Source: Myxococcota bacterium
Lineage (GTDB): Bacteria; Myxococcota_A; UBA796; UBA9615; JAKLKC01
Direction: 5' to 3'
Length of the DNA stretch: 36,047 nt
Assembly: GCA_023150875.1 (NCBI GenBank)
Contig: JAKLKC010000063.1
Span: 1-36,047, forward strand
Within the stretch, counting starts at the first letter, position 1; the number at the start of each line of letters is the position of its first letter. The notes beneath the pieces were generated by a model, which was not told the origin of the DNA, did not search any database, and was given only the letters and a program-made list of their open reading frames with translations. Of this stretch, positions 8,408 through 17,500 are shown piece by piece. The position numbers and the translations under genes are program-made.

Positions 8408-8677
8408 GTGACCGTGAAGTTCTCCCGCGACGTGGTCCCCCTCGCTGACCTCAAGGTAAACCCGGGCCGAGTGGTCCGGCACGTCGCGGAGGCGAGAAGG
8501 CCCGTCCTCCTGACCAGCCGCGGGAGGGGGGTGGCGGTCGTCCAGTCCGTCGCCGACTTCGAGGCCGCCGAGGAGGAACGAGAGTTCCTGAGAGCGGTCG
8601 TTGCCGGGCTGACGGACCTGGAGGAGGGCCGAGAGGTCACCGTCGACGAGGCTCGCGCCCGCCTGGGCCTGGCGTAG
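8408..8677 (+). CDS. Phd/YefM-type antitoxin, 89 aa
   Basis: The protein begins with FSRDVVPLADLKVNPGRVVRHV and continues with RRPVLLTSRGRGVAVVQSVADFE. This is the typical Phd/YefM fold: N-terminal strand, helix pair and the R-P-V-x-L-T-x-x-G-x-x-x-A-V-x-V strand used for dimerisation and DNA binding. The C-terminal third (EEEREFL to VTVDEARARLGL) is the flexible toxin-neutralising tail. The start is GTG with GGAGG 6 nt upstream. The ParE/RelE-like toxin gene begins 6 nt after the stop, so the two form one operon under the promoter at 8353-8381. Confidence 0.9.
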   Translation: MTVKFSRDVVPLADLKVNPGRVVRHVAEARRPVLLTSRGRGVAVVQSVADFEAAEEEREFLRAVVAGLTDLEEGREVTVDEARARLGLA

Positions 8678-8683
8678 GCGCCC

Positions 8684-9004
8684 GTGCCGCGGCGGGCGAA
8701 GGTGAGCCTCGCCGCGTCCGCCATGTCGGACCTCCAGGCCGTCCTGGACTGGTACACCGAGCGAGGCGCCCGGCCGGCAGGGCTCAGGTGGGTGGCGGAT
8801 CTGCTGGACCACATCCAGGCGCTGGCGTCTCACCCCGACATGGGTCGGGTGGTGCCCGACTTCGCCCGGCCCCGGCTCCGGGAGCTGACACGACCCCCCT
8901 TCCGGATCGTCTACCGGCGAGACCCGGACCGCGTGCGGGTCGTCCGCGTGTGGCGGGGCGAGCGACTCCTGACGCTGCCACCGGGAGCCGAGGATCCAGA
9001 GTAG
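8684..9004 (+). CDS. ParE/RelE-superfamily toxin, 106 aa
   Basis: The sequence shows the ParE-like plan: N-terminal strand (AKVSLAASAMSDLQAVLDWY), two helices (ARPAGLRWVADLLDHIQAL), and a C-terminal sheet with RPRLRELTRPPFRIVYRRD followed by VRVVRVWRGERLL. The R-E-L and R-I-V-Y-R elements are signatures of the family. Members either poison DNA gyrase (ParE) or cleave mRNA on the ribosome (RelE). The absence of an obvious RelE catalytic Lys/Arg/Tyr set favours ParE, but only weakly. The start is GTG and the gene is coupled to the upstream Phd-type antitoxin. Confidence 0.88.
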   Translation: MPRRAKVSLAASAMSDLQAVLDWYTERGARPAGLRWVADLLDHIQALASHPDMGRVVPDFARPRLRELTRPPFRIVYRRDPDRVRVVRVWRGERLLTLPPGAEDPE

Positions 9005-9129
9005 ACGGCCCGGCGTCCCCTCGATGCCGAATCGAGGACCCTCTCGGCACTCCCGGCGCGGTCACCGGCCGCGCGGGCGTCTCCCGCCCTCCGTCTGCCC
9101 GCGGAGCGACTTCCACAACCCGGACTCCG

Positions 9130-10536
9130 TCAGGCGGGCGTCTCGCCGCTCCGGGCGCCGGGCCGTCGGGCCAGCAGCTCCCACAGGGGCCCCCGCACGC
9201 CGAGCTTCCGCAGGCGCAGAGTGAAGCGGTCCATGTCGGGGTTGTCCAGGCCGGGGAAGACCCAGTGGGGCCTCTCGGCGCCGATGGCGGTGGCCTTCTC
9301 GATGATCCCGTCCCGCACCGCCTCCTCGATGTAGAAGATCGGCTCCAGGCCGATGTCCTCGCGGCGGATCCGGCCCTCGGCCTCCAGCTTCCGGGCCAGG
9401 GAGGTGTCGGGGTAGAGCCTCACCCCGAGCATGGCGAACACCGCGTCCGGGCGCGTCCCGTCCACCACCGCCACGGTCGAGTCCATGGTCTCGAAGGTCT
9501 CGCCGGGGCCCCCGAAGATCAGGCTGTGGCAGACCTTCACCCCCGCGCCCTTGAACCACGCGCTCGCCGACTCGATGTCCGCGACGCCGAAGGACTTCCC
9601 GAGGCCCGCCAGCGTCGCGGGGTGGGCCGCCTCGGTGCCGATCTCGACGCCGGAGCAGCCCGAGCGGGCCATCGCCTCCGCCACCTCCTGCCTCAGCCCC
9701 GCGGGGGTCACGTAGGCCGTCCAGCGCAGCGGCAGGCGCCGGGACTCCAGCTCCCTGCAGAAGGCCAGGGCGTGGGAGGCCGGCACGTTGAACACGTTGT
9801 CCACCACGAAGAAGCGGGTGATGGAGCGCTCCCGGTACATGCGCTCGATCTGGTCCACTGCCCGCTCGGCGTCCCCGAGGCGCACCCGGCTCCCCTCCAG
9901 CACGGGGTAGGTGCAGTAACTGCACGCGAAGCCGCACCCCCGCTTGGTCTGGACGTTGGCCGCCCCCCCGAGGCGCTGGTAGGTGGCGAGGTCCGCCAGG
10001 TCCAGGGCGGGCTCGTTCGGGGGAAGGCGCCCCCTCCCCACCGTGGCGTAGAGGAGCCGGGGATCCCCCGAGGGACCGTGGGGGAAGTCCCGCACCGGCC
10101 GGCCGTGCCCCGCCAGGTCCTGCAGGAGGTCCCGGAAGGTGGCCTCCCCCTCCCCCACCACGCCGAAGTCGGCGCCGAGCGCCCCCACGAAGAGGTCGGG
10201 GAAGAGGGTGAACGCCGATCCCCCCAGGACCAGCGACGCCTCGGGGGCCTCCGCCCGGATCGCCCGGGCGACCTCCCGGTAGTACTCGAACCAGGCGGTC
10301 GCCCTGGGCCACGCCACGTCATCGACGTTCCGCATCGAGAGGCCCACGACCTCGGGCCGGTGCCGCGCGATGGCGGCGGCCAGGGCGTCGCGCCAGCCCT
10401 CGCCGTCGAAGCAGGCGTCGTAGAGGGCCACGTCGTGACCCGCCGCCCGCGCCGCCCCCGCGACGTACAGCGCGCCCAGGGGTACGACGGGATCGGGCCT
10501 CTGCTCCTGGTTCGCCGCCACCATCAGGACGCGCAT
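9130..10536 (-). CDS. B12-binding-domain radical SAM enzyme, 468 aa
   Basis: The ATG at 10536 starts the family-typical MRVLMVAAN strand; its ribosome site is weak. Residues 1 to about 150 resemble a cobalamin-binding Rossmann domain (PLGALYVAGAARAAGHDV, PEVVGLSMRN, LVLGGSAFT, GVVGEGEATF), although no DxHxxG motif is seen. The radical SAM core follows, with cysteines C201, C205 and C208 (CGFACSYC) to hold the 4Fe-4S cluster, then the IGTEA and IFGGPGET elements typical of this superfamily. Such enzymes do radical methylation, cyclisation or rearrangement of lipids, cofactors or natural products. No substrate can be assigned. Neighbours are unrelated, so it seems to stand alone. A second enzyme of the same type is at 28134-29504. 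Confidence 0.9.
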   Translation of the reverse strand: MRVLMVAANQEQRPDPVVPLGALYVAGAARAAGHDVALYDACFDGEGWRDALAAAIARHRPEVVGLSMRNVDDVAWPRATAWFEYYREVARAIRAEAPEASLVLGGSAFTLFPDLFVGALGADFGVVGEGEATFRDLLQDLAGHGRPVRDFPHGPSGDPRLLYATVGRGRLPPNEPALDLADLATYQRLGGAANVQTKRGCGFACSYCTYPVLEGSRVRLGDAERAVDQIERMYRERSITRFFVVDNVFNVPASHALAFCRELESRRLPLRWTAYVTPAGLRQEVAEAMARSGCSGVEIGTEAAHPATLAGLGKSFGVADIESASAWFKGAGVKVCHSLIFGGPGETFETMDSTVAVVDGTRPDAVFAMLGVRLYPDTSLARKLEAEGRIRREDIGLEPIFYIEEAVRDGIIEKATAIGAERPHWVFPGLDNPDMDRFTLRLRKLGVRGPLWELLARRPGARSGETPA

Positions 10537-10643
10537 CGGTCTGGACGCTCCGTGGGGGGAGCCTCTCGGCCGCCCGGGGTGCGGGCGCACCCTAACAGAT
10601 GGCCGCCGCGAGAGAAAGCGACGGCGTCCGGGGTGGGGGCATC

Positions 10644-10668
10644 GGGCCGCCCGCGCCCGGGGCGGCCC
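10644..10668 (-). terminator. GC-rich hairpin downstream of the DUF3060-like gene
   Basis: GGGCCGCC (10644-10651) and GGCGGCCC (10661-10668) form a perfect 8-bp stem with a 9-nt loop, about 52 nt beyond the stop of the minus-strand gene at 10720-11235. No T-run follows, so termination is an inference from structure and position. Confidence 0.45.
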
Positions 10669-10719
10669 CGGGCGTCGGGGACGTGACGGCGGAGGCGGGA
10701 TGGCGAGAAGTCGAGGCCG

Positions 10720-11235
10720 TCAGTCGCAGCCGCCGGAGGGGGCGTTGGAGAGGTCGAAGGTGACCGATCCGCAGGGGTTGGCGACGCTGCCCGCCCCGTA
10801 GATCCCGACGGTGGTCCCGGACTCGTGGTTCACCACCGTGTTGCTTCCGTTGACGGTGATGGTGCAGCCGGTCTTGGCGTAGATCACGTCCCCGGTGCCG
10901 TTGGTGGTGATGCTGACGCCCTCCTCGGCGTAGATGGTGTTGCCGCCGCCGTTGCTGTTGATGCTGGCGCCGGTGCAGGCCCACACCGCCGTCCCGCCGC
11001 TGGTGATGGTGTAGGTCGCCGTCTCCACCCTCGCCGTGGAGGGGATCGCGGCGGAGCAGTCCCCGGCGGCGTCGTCGTCCGCCGCGTCGTCGTCGGCGGC
11101 GTCGTCGTCCGCGGCGTCGTCGTCGCCGGCCGCGTCGTCGTCGTCCCCGGTCGGACCGCAGCCCGCCGCCCCGAGGAGGGCGAGGGACAGCAGGGCGACG
11201 AAGAGGCGATACGGAGAGGAGAAGGACAGGGTCAT
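10720..11235 (-). CDS. Asp-spacer lipoprotein with DUF3060-like beta repeats, 171 aa
   Basis: The start at 11235 has GGAGG 7 nt upstream. A signal peptide ends in lipobox GAAGC (Cys26). It is followed by GPTG and an acidic spacer of repeated DDD-A-A units. The C-terminal about 110 residues hold regularly spaced N-G/N-T/I-Y turns (NSNGGGNTIYAEEG, TNGTGDVIYAKTGC, VNGSNTVVNHESG). These resemble DUF3060 proteins, which form a small beta-helix of V-x-G-x-x-N-T-V strands. Cysteines near the start, middle and end (ACTG, TGCT, NPCG, GGCD) may form disulfides. The gene is divergent from the small gene at 11452. Function unknown; envelope location. Confidence 0.82.
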   Translation of the reverse strand: MTLSFSSPYRLFVALLSLALLGAAGCGPTGDDDDAAGDDDAADDDAADDDAADDDAAGDCSAAIPSTARVETATYTITSGGTAVWACTGASINSNGGGNTIYAEEGVSITTNGTGDVIYAKTGCTITVNGSNTVVNHESGTTVGIYGAGSVANPCGSVTFDLSNAPSGGCD

Positions 11236-11345
11236 GGCGCATCCTCCGGGAGGGAGCACTGTGGGACGGGTCCACGAAGACTCACCGAGTATGGGGGACC
11301 GGCCGGACCGGGTCAACGCTCGCGTCCGCTCGCCCGGCCGCTCCG

Positions 11346-11400
11346 CCTCAGGCTCCGGTCCAGAGCGCGCAGGTGCCCGATCCCCGGGCTCGTTCCTTGC
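11346..11400. repeat. Partial relative of the 2372-2567 element
   Basis: Three strings found in the 2372-2567 element recur here in the divergent intergenic region: CCTCAGGC (11346-11353), GTGCCCGATCC (11373-11383) and CGTTCCTTGC (11391-11400). The last two are in swapped order. This suggests a degenerate member of an intergenic repeat family, but chance similarity in GC-rich DNA is possible. Confidence 0.3.
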
Positions 11401-11451
11401 CTCGGCGACCCGGGCCCCTTCCGTGGTCGTGGGGCGTGGGGAGGTGGACCG

Positions 11452-11694
11452 ATGGCATGGGGGACGCGCATTCCATTCCGGGCGGGGGTCGCGGGGCTGC
11501 TCGCCGCGGCCCTGGCGGGGGCGGGTCCGGCCGCCGCGGAGGACCTGGACTCCGGTGGACCGCTGGAGGCCCCGGGCCCGTTCGAGGGGCCGGGCATCGT
11601 GTTGGGGGCGTCCGCCGGACTGGACGACGCCCACGACGTCGCCGCGGGCGTGGGCGGCGCCGTCGACGACGACGCCGCCGGGGAGTGCCTGTGA
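11452..11694 (+). CDS. Small exported protein, 80 aa
   Basis: The ATG at 11452 is preceded by GGGGAGG at 7-8 nt. The encoded protein starts with a canonical Sec signal peptide: basic MAWGTRIPFR, a hydrophobic AGVAGLLAAALAGAG core, and a cleavage site after PAAA before EDLDSGG. The mature part is only about 50 residues, acidic and Gly/Ala/Pro-rich, with DDAHDV and a C-terminal DDDAAGECL. The single Cys next to the C-terminus is notable. No family recognised. It precedes the CSLREA-type gene by about 115 nt and may share its transcript. Support comes from the ribosome site and signal peptide alone. Confidence 0.6.
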   Translation: MAWGTRIPFRAGVAGLLAAALAGAGPAAAEDLDSGGPLEAPGPFEGPGIVLGASAGLDDAHDVAAGVGGAVDDDAAGECL

Positions 11695-11808
11695 GCGGCG
11701 GAGGTCGCGGCGGATCTCCGCGTCACATCCGCCGGGAAGGCTGACCACCCGTACGCCGGGGCGAGCCGACATCCTCCTCCTTCCCGCCCCGCGACCGGAG
11801 CCTTCCCC

Positions 11809-13296
11809 ATGCACCCGCCCCGCTTCGCACGTCACGCCGCATCCGTCCTGGCCGTCGCCTCCCTCGGCGGGGCGTCGCCGGCCGCCGCGGCCGTCCTGTA
11901 CGCGACCGTCACGGTCACCACCGACACTCCGGACACCACGCCCGGCGACGGGTTCTGCATCGACGCCGCCGGCGAGTGCTCGCTGCGCGCGGCCATCGAC
12001 GAGGCGAACGCCCTCCCCGAGGGCAGCTTCGTCCGGGTCAGCAGCGGCGTCGTCGACCCCGTGGTCCTGGACGGGCCTCTGGTCGTCGGCGCCACCGTCC
12101 AGTTGGAGGGCCTCGCCATCGTCGGTGGGTGCGGCGGCGCCGTGTTCGAGCTGGAGGGGGCCCCCTACGGCCTGGAGCTCTTCGGGGTGGACCTCGAGAA
12201 CGGGTGCGCCGACGGCGAGGCGAGCGCCATCGAGGCGCGGGACGGCGGGTACGTGCTCCTCGACACCTGCTCCGTCACCGGGTTCGAGCGCACCGACCGT
12301 GCCGCCATCGACGTCCTGGGGGGCGACGTCGTCCTCTACGACTCGGTCCTCCAGCGCAACCGCCACCTCCTCGACGGCAACGGGTACGGCGGAGCCGTGG
12401 CGGTGTGGTGGGGCTCCCTGGACGTGACCGGCTCCATCTTCGTGGAGAACGAGGCGGCGGCGGGGGGGGCTGTCGCGGCGCTCGGCTCGCCGACGACGGT
12501 CCAGCTCGGCACGCGGTTCGAGATGAACATCGCGACGCTGGGCTCCGGCGGCGGCCTGTTCTTCCAATCGCTCGAAGCGAATCCCCTGGCCGTCTCCGAC
12601 ACCTACTTCCTGGGCAACGACGCTCCCGACTCGGTGGGTGGCGCCGCGGACGTCGACGCCCGCGACACCACCGCCACGTTCGATCGCGTCGCCTTCTACG
12701 GCAACGCCGCCCTCAACTGTGGCGCCCTCTGGTTGTGGTCCGAGGCGGCGTCCATGACCTCCAGCTCCCTCCTGCACAACTTCGCGGACAACCTCGGCGC
12801 GGCCCTGTGCGTGTCGGGATCGATGGACCTCATCAACTCGACGGTGTTCCAGAACCTGAGCGGGTTGGGCGGAGGCGCCTTCGAGAGCTCCCTGGACGGC
12901 GTGATCCGAGCCGGCAACAGCCTCATCGCCCTGAACTACTCCACCCCCTTCGAGACCGACTGCACGGGCGAGGTGGAGTCCCTCGGGCACAACCTGGTGA
13001 GCCGGGTCGGCTTCTGGGGGGAGGACCCCATCTGTGACGGGTTCGACTTCTTCCTCGGGGACCGGGTCGGCTCGGTCGGGCATTCCATCGCCCTCCACCT
13101 CGGGGGCGTGGGGGTCTGGGGCGACAGTCCCTTCGGCCTGCCGACGCTGAAGATCCTCCGGGCGAGCCCCGCGGTCGAGGGGGGAGATCCCGCCCTCTGC
13201 CCAGGCTACGACCAGAACCTGCACCCCCCGGTGGACGCCGACCGGGACGGGTCGCCGGTCTGCGACGTCGGCGCCCACGAGTGGGGCGTGCGCTGA
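11809..13296 (+). CDS. Secreted CSLREA-type beta-helix protein, 495 aa
   Basis: A signal peptide (cleavage near SPAAAA/VLYA) is followed by VTVTTDTPDTTPGDG, FCIDAAGECSLRAAIDEAN, the CSLREA-type N-terminal domain found on secreted proteins of environmental bacteria. Residues about 60-420 are a right-handed parallel beta-helix with imperfect repeats (GGAVAVWWGSLDVTGSIF, GGAFESSLDGVIRAGNSLI). The C-terminal VDADRDGSPVCDVGAHEW is the usual end motif of such proteins (D-x-D-G, C-D-x-G-A-x-E). Proteins of this kind are polysaccharide-binding, adhesive or of unknown role; no catalytic residues of a polysaccharide lyase are evident. Its 3' end overlaps the tail of the convergent zinc-ribbon gene by 91 bp. 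Confidence 0.88.
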   Translation: MHPPRFARHAASVLAVASLGGASPAAAAVLYATVTVTTDTPDTTPGDGFCIDAAGECSLRAAIDEANALPEGSFVRVSSGVVDPVVLDGPLVVGATVQLEGLAIVGGCGGAVFELEGAPYGLELFGVDLENGCADGEASAIEARDGGYVLLDTCSVTGFERTDRAAIDVLGGDVVLYDSVLQRNRHLLDGNGYGGAVAVWWGSLDVTGSIFVENEAAAGGAVAALGSPTTVQLGTRFEMNIATLGSGGGLFFQSLEANPLAVSDTYFLGNDAPDSVGGAADVDARDTTATFDRVAFYGNAALNCGALWLWSEAASMTSSSLLHNFADNLGAALCVSGSMDLINSTVFQNLSGLGGGAFESSLDGVIRAGNSLIALNYSTPFETDCTGEVESLGHNLVSRVGFWGEDPICDGFDFFLGDRVGSVGHSIALHLGGVGVWGDSPFGLPTLKILRASPAVEGGDPALCPGYDQNLHPPVDADRDGSPVCDVGAHEWGVR

Positions 13297-13463
13297 ACCG
13301 TCGCGGTCGGGACTGGCTCCCGGCCATCCCTCCGCGCCCTCGCCTCCCGGGCGACCTGCTCGGGATCGGGCAGCTCGGCCCCACAGCTCCGACAGAACCG
13401 CTTGGGGTCGGGGATCCGCACCCCGCAGCCGGGGCAGGCGATCCCGGAGGGATCCGCCGTCAC
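13206..13463 (-). CDS. Small double-cysteine-pair zinc-ribbon protein, 85 aa
   Basis: The start is the GTG at 13463, overlapping the TGA of the upstream gene (GTGA), a typical coupled arrangement. Residues 8-28 contain C-P-G-C-G and, after a spacer, F-C-R-S-C-G-A-E-L: a four-Cys zinc ribbon like the DZR/zinc_ribbon_2 families. It resembles the ribbon at the end of the preceding gene product. The basic, Arg-rich remainder (EQVAREARARRDGREP) may bind nucleic acid or a partner. The last 30 codons are antisense to the end of the CSLREA gene, so either the two genes truly overlap or this C-terminus is not conserved. No function assigned. Confidence 0.6.
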   Translation of the reverse strand: MTADPSGIACPGCGVRIPDPKRFCRSCGAELPDPEQVAREARARRDGREPVPTATVQRTPHSWAPTSQTGDPSRSASTGGCRFWS

Positions 13464-13819
13464 AGCTTTGCGCCGCAGCGGTCGCAGAACTGGCCGGCCA
13501 GGTCCCCGGGGTGCACGGCGGCGCACTTCGGGCAGGTGGTGGCGGGGGGGGCGCCCCGGGGCGCGGCGGCCGGCCGGCCCGCCACCGCCTCCAGCGCCCC
13601 CAGGCGGTCCCGGATCTCCCTCAGGAGTCCGAGCCCCTCGTTGACCTTCCAGTACCAGCACATCAGCTCGCGCATCACCAGGAAGAGCAGGAAGGCCCCT
13701 CCGAGGAGGACCAGCCCCAGGGCGACGGCGTCCTGGGAGTCCGCGGCGTGGGCCGTGCCGGGGACGAGGGCGGCCAGCGCGCCCCCTCCCATGATCGTCC
13801 GCCAACCGAGCTGCTTCAT
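13460..13819 (-). CDS. Membrane-anchored zinc-ribbon protein, 119 aa
   Basis: The start at 13819 has GGAGGGG 3-6 nt upstream. The N-terminus (MKQLGWRTIMGGGALAALVP, AHA/AD) looks like a signal peptide or first membrane segment. A second hydrophobic segment (AVALGLVLLGGAFLLFLVM) is followed by a short helix (NEGLGLLREIRDRLGALEAV), possibly a coiled coil. The C-terminus is a zinc ribbon: C-P-K-C, then F-C-D-R-C-G-A-K-L. With one membrane span the ribbon would be cytoplasmic. The gene is the middle of a compact operon (15 nt after the upstream gene, 4-nt overlap with the next). Function unknown. Confidence 0.78.
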   Translation of the reverse strand: MKQLGWRTIMGGGALAALVPGTAHAADSQDAVALGLVLLGGAFLLFLVMRELMCWYWKVNEGLGLLREIRDRLGALEAVAGRPAAAPRGAPPATTCPKCAAVHPGDLAGQFCDRCGAKL

Positions 13820-13834
13820 GTCCCCTCCAGGCGT

Positions 13835-13999
13835 TCAGCGGGTGGCCGCGACCACCCCGATAACGAGCAGGAGCGCCAGGAGCACGGCCCCCGCCACCGC
13901 GAGCCGCGCGAGGTTCCGAGCCGTCACGGGATCGACGGTCCTCGCCAGGACGCCGAGTACGACGACGAGGACGGCGACGGCGGCGAGCAGGACCGACAT
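13835..13999 (-). CDS. Tiny two-helix membrane protein, 54 aa
   Basis: The ATG at 13999 has GGGGAG 6 nt upstream. The product consists almost entirely of two hydrophobic segments (VLLAAVAVLVVVLGVLA and LARLAVAGAVLLALLLVIGV) joined by RTVDPVTARN. It opens a three-gene minus-strand operon with the two zinc-ribbon genes. No family recognised; it may be a membrane partner of the next product. Confidence 0.65.
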   Translation of the reverse strand: MSVLLAAVAVLVVVLGVLARTVDPVTARNLARLAVAGAVLLALLLVIGVVAATR

Positions 14000-14117
14000 G
14001 GGCGCTCCCCACGGCAGTCTACACGGATCGGGGCGCCCCGTTGCCCCCGGGGGGCGCCGCCCGCACTTTGTATCGAAGGGGGTCCATCCGGCCGCCATCC
14101 CGGGGCCGGTCCGAGCC

Positions 14118-14507
14118 ATGGCCTGCGCCTCTCCTCCCGCCTCCGAGGCGGACCCCACCGGCCCGCCCGGGTTCGTGCTCGTCGTCGAGGACGAGCCCGG
14201 GATCCGCTCGGCCCTGGCGGCCCTGGTCGAGGCCGAGGGCTTCGAAGTGGAGACGGCGGGAGACGGCCGTGAGGCGCTGGAAGTGCTCCGCCGCCGCCCA
14301 GGCTCCTGTCTGATCCTGCTAGACCTGATGATGCCGGGCATGAACGGCTGGCAGTTCCTGGAGGAATGCTCCCGCGACGTCGTGCTGGCGCCCGTCCCCG
14401 TGGTCGTCGTCTCGGCCTTCGAGGCTCCCCGTGGCTTCCGGGCCATTCGCAAGCCCATCGACTTCAACCACCTTGTCGGGATCGTCCGTGAGCACTGCGT
14501 CCCGTGA
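14118..14507 (+). CDS. Single-domain response regulator (CheY-like), 129 aa
   Basis: The product is one receiver domain without output. The acidic pair is in VLVVEDEPG, the phosphoacceptor Asp in LILLDLMMPGMNGW, the switch Ser in VVVVSAF and the conserved Lys in RAIRKPIDF. The length is right for a stand-alone receiver with a short N-terminal extension (MACASPPASEADPTGPPG). The stop codon lies 20 nt inside the following kinase gene, so the two are almost certainly co-translated. The receiver could be a phosphate sink or diffusible target of that hybrid kinase. The ribosome site is weak. Confidence 0.9.
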   Translation: MACASPPASEADPTGPPGFVLVVEDEPGIRSALAALVEAEGFEVETAGDGREALEVLRRRPGSCLILLDLMMPGMNGWQFLEECSRDVVLAPVPVVVVSAFEAPRGFRAIRKPIDFNHLVGIVREHCVP

Positions 14508-17500
14508 CGGCCGCCCCGGACCCGCCGCGGGTGGCCCTCACGAGGGTCCCAAGGAGCCCGGCCCGGGGCTGGCCGCGGCGAGGGGGCTCGCCCTGGGAGC
14601 CGCCGGCGCTCTGGCCGTCGCCGTGGCAAGGGCCATCCCCCTGGACCTGGGACCGGTGCCCGCGTTCTGGCCGCTGGCGGGCCTGAGCCTCGCCGCCGCC
14701 TGCCTGTGGGGACCGCGGGCGACCGCGGCGACCTCCGGGGGTGCCCTCCTGGGGGGCCTCGCGCCCCTGCCCGTCGGCCGCCCGGACCTTGGGGACACTC
14801 CGGGCTTGGCGGTGGCCCTGGCGCTGGCGGCGGCGGCCCAAGGCGCGCTGGGCGCCCGGATGGCCACGGGCGGCCGGCCCGGTGGCGACCCCCTGGGTTG
14901 CCCGGCGGGCGTCGCGCGGCTCGTCCTCGCCGGCGGGACCGCGGGGTCCCTCGCCGCCGCCGTGGTCACCGCCGCGGTCCTCGCCCTCGCCGGCGCGACG
15001 CCCGCGGTCGCCGTCACCGCCGGGGCCGCCGTCGGTGCGGCCTCCCTGGCGGGCGGGGTGGTGTGGGGGCCCCTCGTCCTGGCGTTCGCGCGACCACGGT
15101 ACCTCTTCGCGGCCCCCGGGAGGATCGAGGCCCTGGTCCTCGCCCTCCTCTCGGCGGCCATCGCCCTCGTCCTCTGGGGCCCTCCCCTCGGGGGGCACGT
15201 CCGAGGCGCTCCCGTGGCCCACCTGGCGCTGATCCCCATGTTCTGGGCGGCGGTGCGCTTCGGCCCCCGGGGTGTGGGGGCGGTGCTAGCTCTGGTCTCC
15301 CTCGCCGCCACCGCCGGGACCGCGGCGGGGCTGGGGCCCCAGGCCGGCCCGGACGGCTGGCGGGCGGCCTCGCTCCTGGACATGTTCTTGGTGGTGACGG
15401 GCTCCGTGGGCCTGTTGGTGGCGGCGGCGGTGGAGAGTCAGGCGAGGTCGGCGGCGGAGGCGCGACGCTCCTCCATGTTCCTGCACTCCATCGTCGAGAA
15501 CATCCCGGACATGGTCTTCGTGAAGGAGGCGGAGGACCTGCGCTTCGTGCTCTGGAACCGCGTGGGCGAGCAGCTCCTCGGGATCCCCCGGTCCCAGCTC
15601 ATCGGGCGCACCGACTACGACGTCTTCCCCGAGCACGAAGCCGACTTCTTCACCCGCAAGGACCGGGAGGCGATCCGCCGGGGCGGGATCGTGGACATCC
15701 CCGAGGAGCCCATCCACGTCGCCAGCGGTGCCGTGCGGTGGCTGCACACCAAGAAGATCACGCTGCCGGACGAGGCCGGCCGCCCCGCCTACCTGCTGGG
15801 GATCTCCGAGGACGTCACGGAGCGGAGGGCGGCGGAGCAGCAGCGCCTCCGGGTCGTGGACCGACTGAGGGAGCTGGACGAGGTGAGGGCCCGCTTCGTG
15901 GCCAACGTCACCCACGAGCTCAGGACCCCCCTGACGCTGATCCTCGGGCTGACCCACCGGCTCAGGCAGGAGGCGGACCTGCTCCCGGAGGTGCGCCGGG
16001 ACCTCGAGGCCATCGAGAGGAGCGCCGCCGTCCTCCATCGCCTGGTGGACGACCTGCTGGACGCCGCCCGCATGGATGCGGGGAAGCTGCGCGCGGAGCA
16101 CGCCCGGATCGACCTGGCCGCCCTCGTGCGACGGACCTGTTCGGGGTTCGAGGTCCTCGCCAGCCGGGACGGCGTCTCGTTCGCGGTGGAGACCCCGCCC
16201 GTGCTGTCCGCCACCGTGGACCCCGACCGGATGGAGAGGGCGCTTTCCAATCTCCTTTCCAACGCATTCAAGCACGTGGTCCGGGGCGGCCAGGTCCGGT
16301 GCACCCTGACGACGGCCGTGGGGAGGGGCGTCATCGAGGTGGCCGACGACGGCCCGGGGGTGCCCGCCGAGGCGAGGGAGAGGGTGTTCGAGAGGTTCGT
16401 CCAACTCGGCGATGACGCCCGGGCCGGGGGGACGGGCCTGGGTCTCGCCATCGTGAAGGAGGTGGCGTGGCTGCACGACGGGAGCGTCTCGGTGGGCGAG
16501 GCCCCGGAGGGCGGCGCGCTGTTCACCTTCGAGGTCCCCCTGGAGCCCGCCGCGGGCGTCGCGGCCCGGGACGAGCCCTCCCCCAGCGAGCCCTTGGACG
16601 CCCGCCTCCGCCCGGCGGAGGCCCCGACAGACCTGCCCACTCCGGACGAGGAGGACGGTCGCCCGATCGCCCTGGTCGTCGAGGACCACCCGGACATGAA
16701 CCGCTTCCTGGTGGATACCCTGCGAGCCGATCTCCAGGTGATCCCGGCGCGGGACGGAGTCGAGGCGCTGGAGCGGGCCGCGGCCAGGGTGCCGGACGTC
16801 GTGGTCACCGACCTGATGATGCCCCGGATGGACGGCGAGGCGCTCCTCCGGGCGATGAGGGAGCGCCCGGCCCTCGCCGAAGTGCCCGTCCTGGTCCTCA
16901 CCGCCCGCACGGACCCCGAGACCCGGGTGCGGCTGCTGCGGGAGGGGGCGCGGGACTTCGTCCAGAAGCCCTTCTCGTCCGAGGAGCTGAGGGCCCGGGT
17001 GGACGGGCTGGTGGCCGCGCACCGGGCCCGGGCCCTGATCCGGGCCGAGCTGGCGAGCCAGGAGGAGGACCTGCTCCGCCTGAGCGGCGCCCTGGTGGAG
17101 AGGGCCCGGGAGCTGAGGGTCGCCTGGGAGAGCGCCGAGGCCGCCCGGCAGGTCGCGGAGGCCGCCGCAGCGTCGCGGACTCGCTTCCTCGGGCTGGTCT
17201 CCCACGAGCTGAGGACTCCCCTGACCACGCTGCTGTTGAACCTCCAGGTCCTGAAGAGGGACGTCTCCTGCACTCCTTCGGCACGGGCCCAGGAGTCGAT
17301 CTCCTGGATGGACCGGGCGGTCCGCCAGCTCCGGGACCTCGTGGAGACACTGCTGGAATACACCCGCCTGGAGAGCGGCCAGGTGCCCCTCCGCCTGTGC
17401 CCGACCGACCCCACGGGGGTGGCGTGGGACGTGGTCCAGGAGCTCCGCCCCCGGGCCGTCTCCAAGGGGCTGGAGCTCCGCCTGGTCGCCGCGCCCGGCG

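Noticed and set aside
2719-8448. Very long antisense frames of 600-720 residues across the FG-GAP genes, such as 2719-4827 and 6280-8448 on the plus strand
   Set aside because: They are Pro/Arg-rich or His/Val-rich translations of the opposite strand of clearly coding, repetitive high-GC genes. They lack ribosome sites and any domain, and reflect codon bias.
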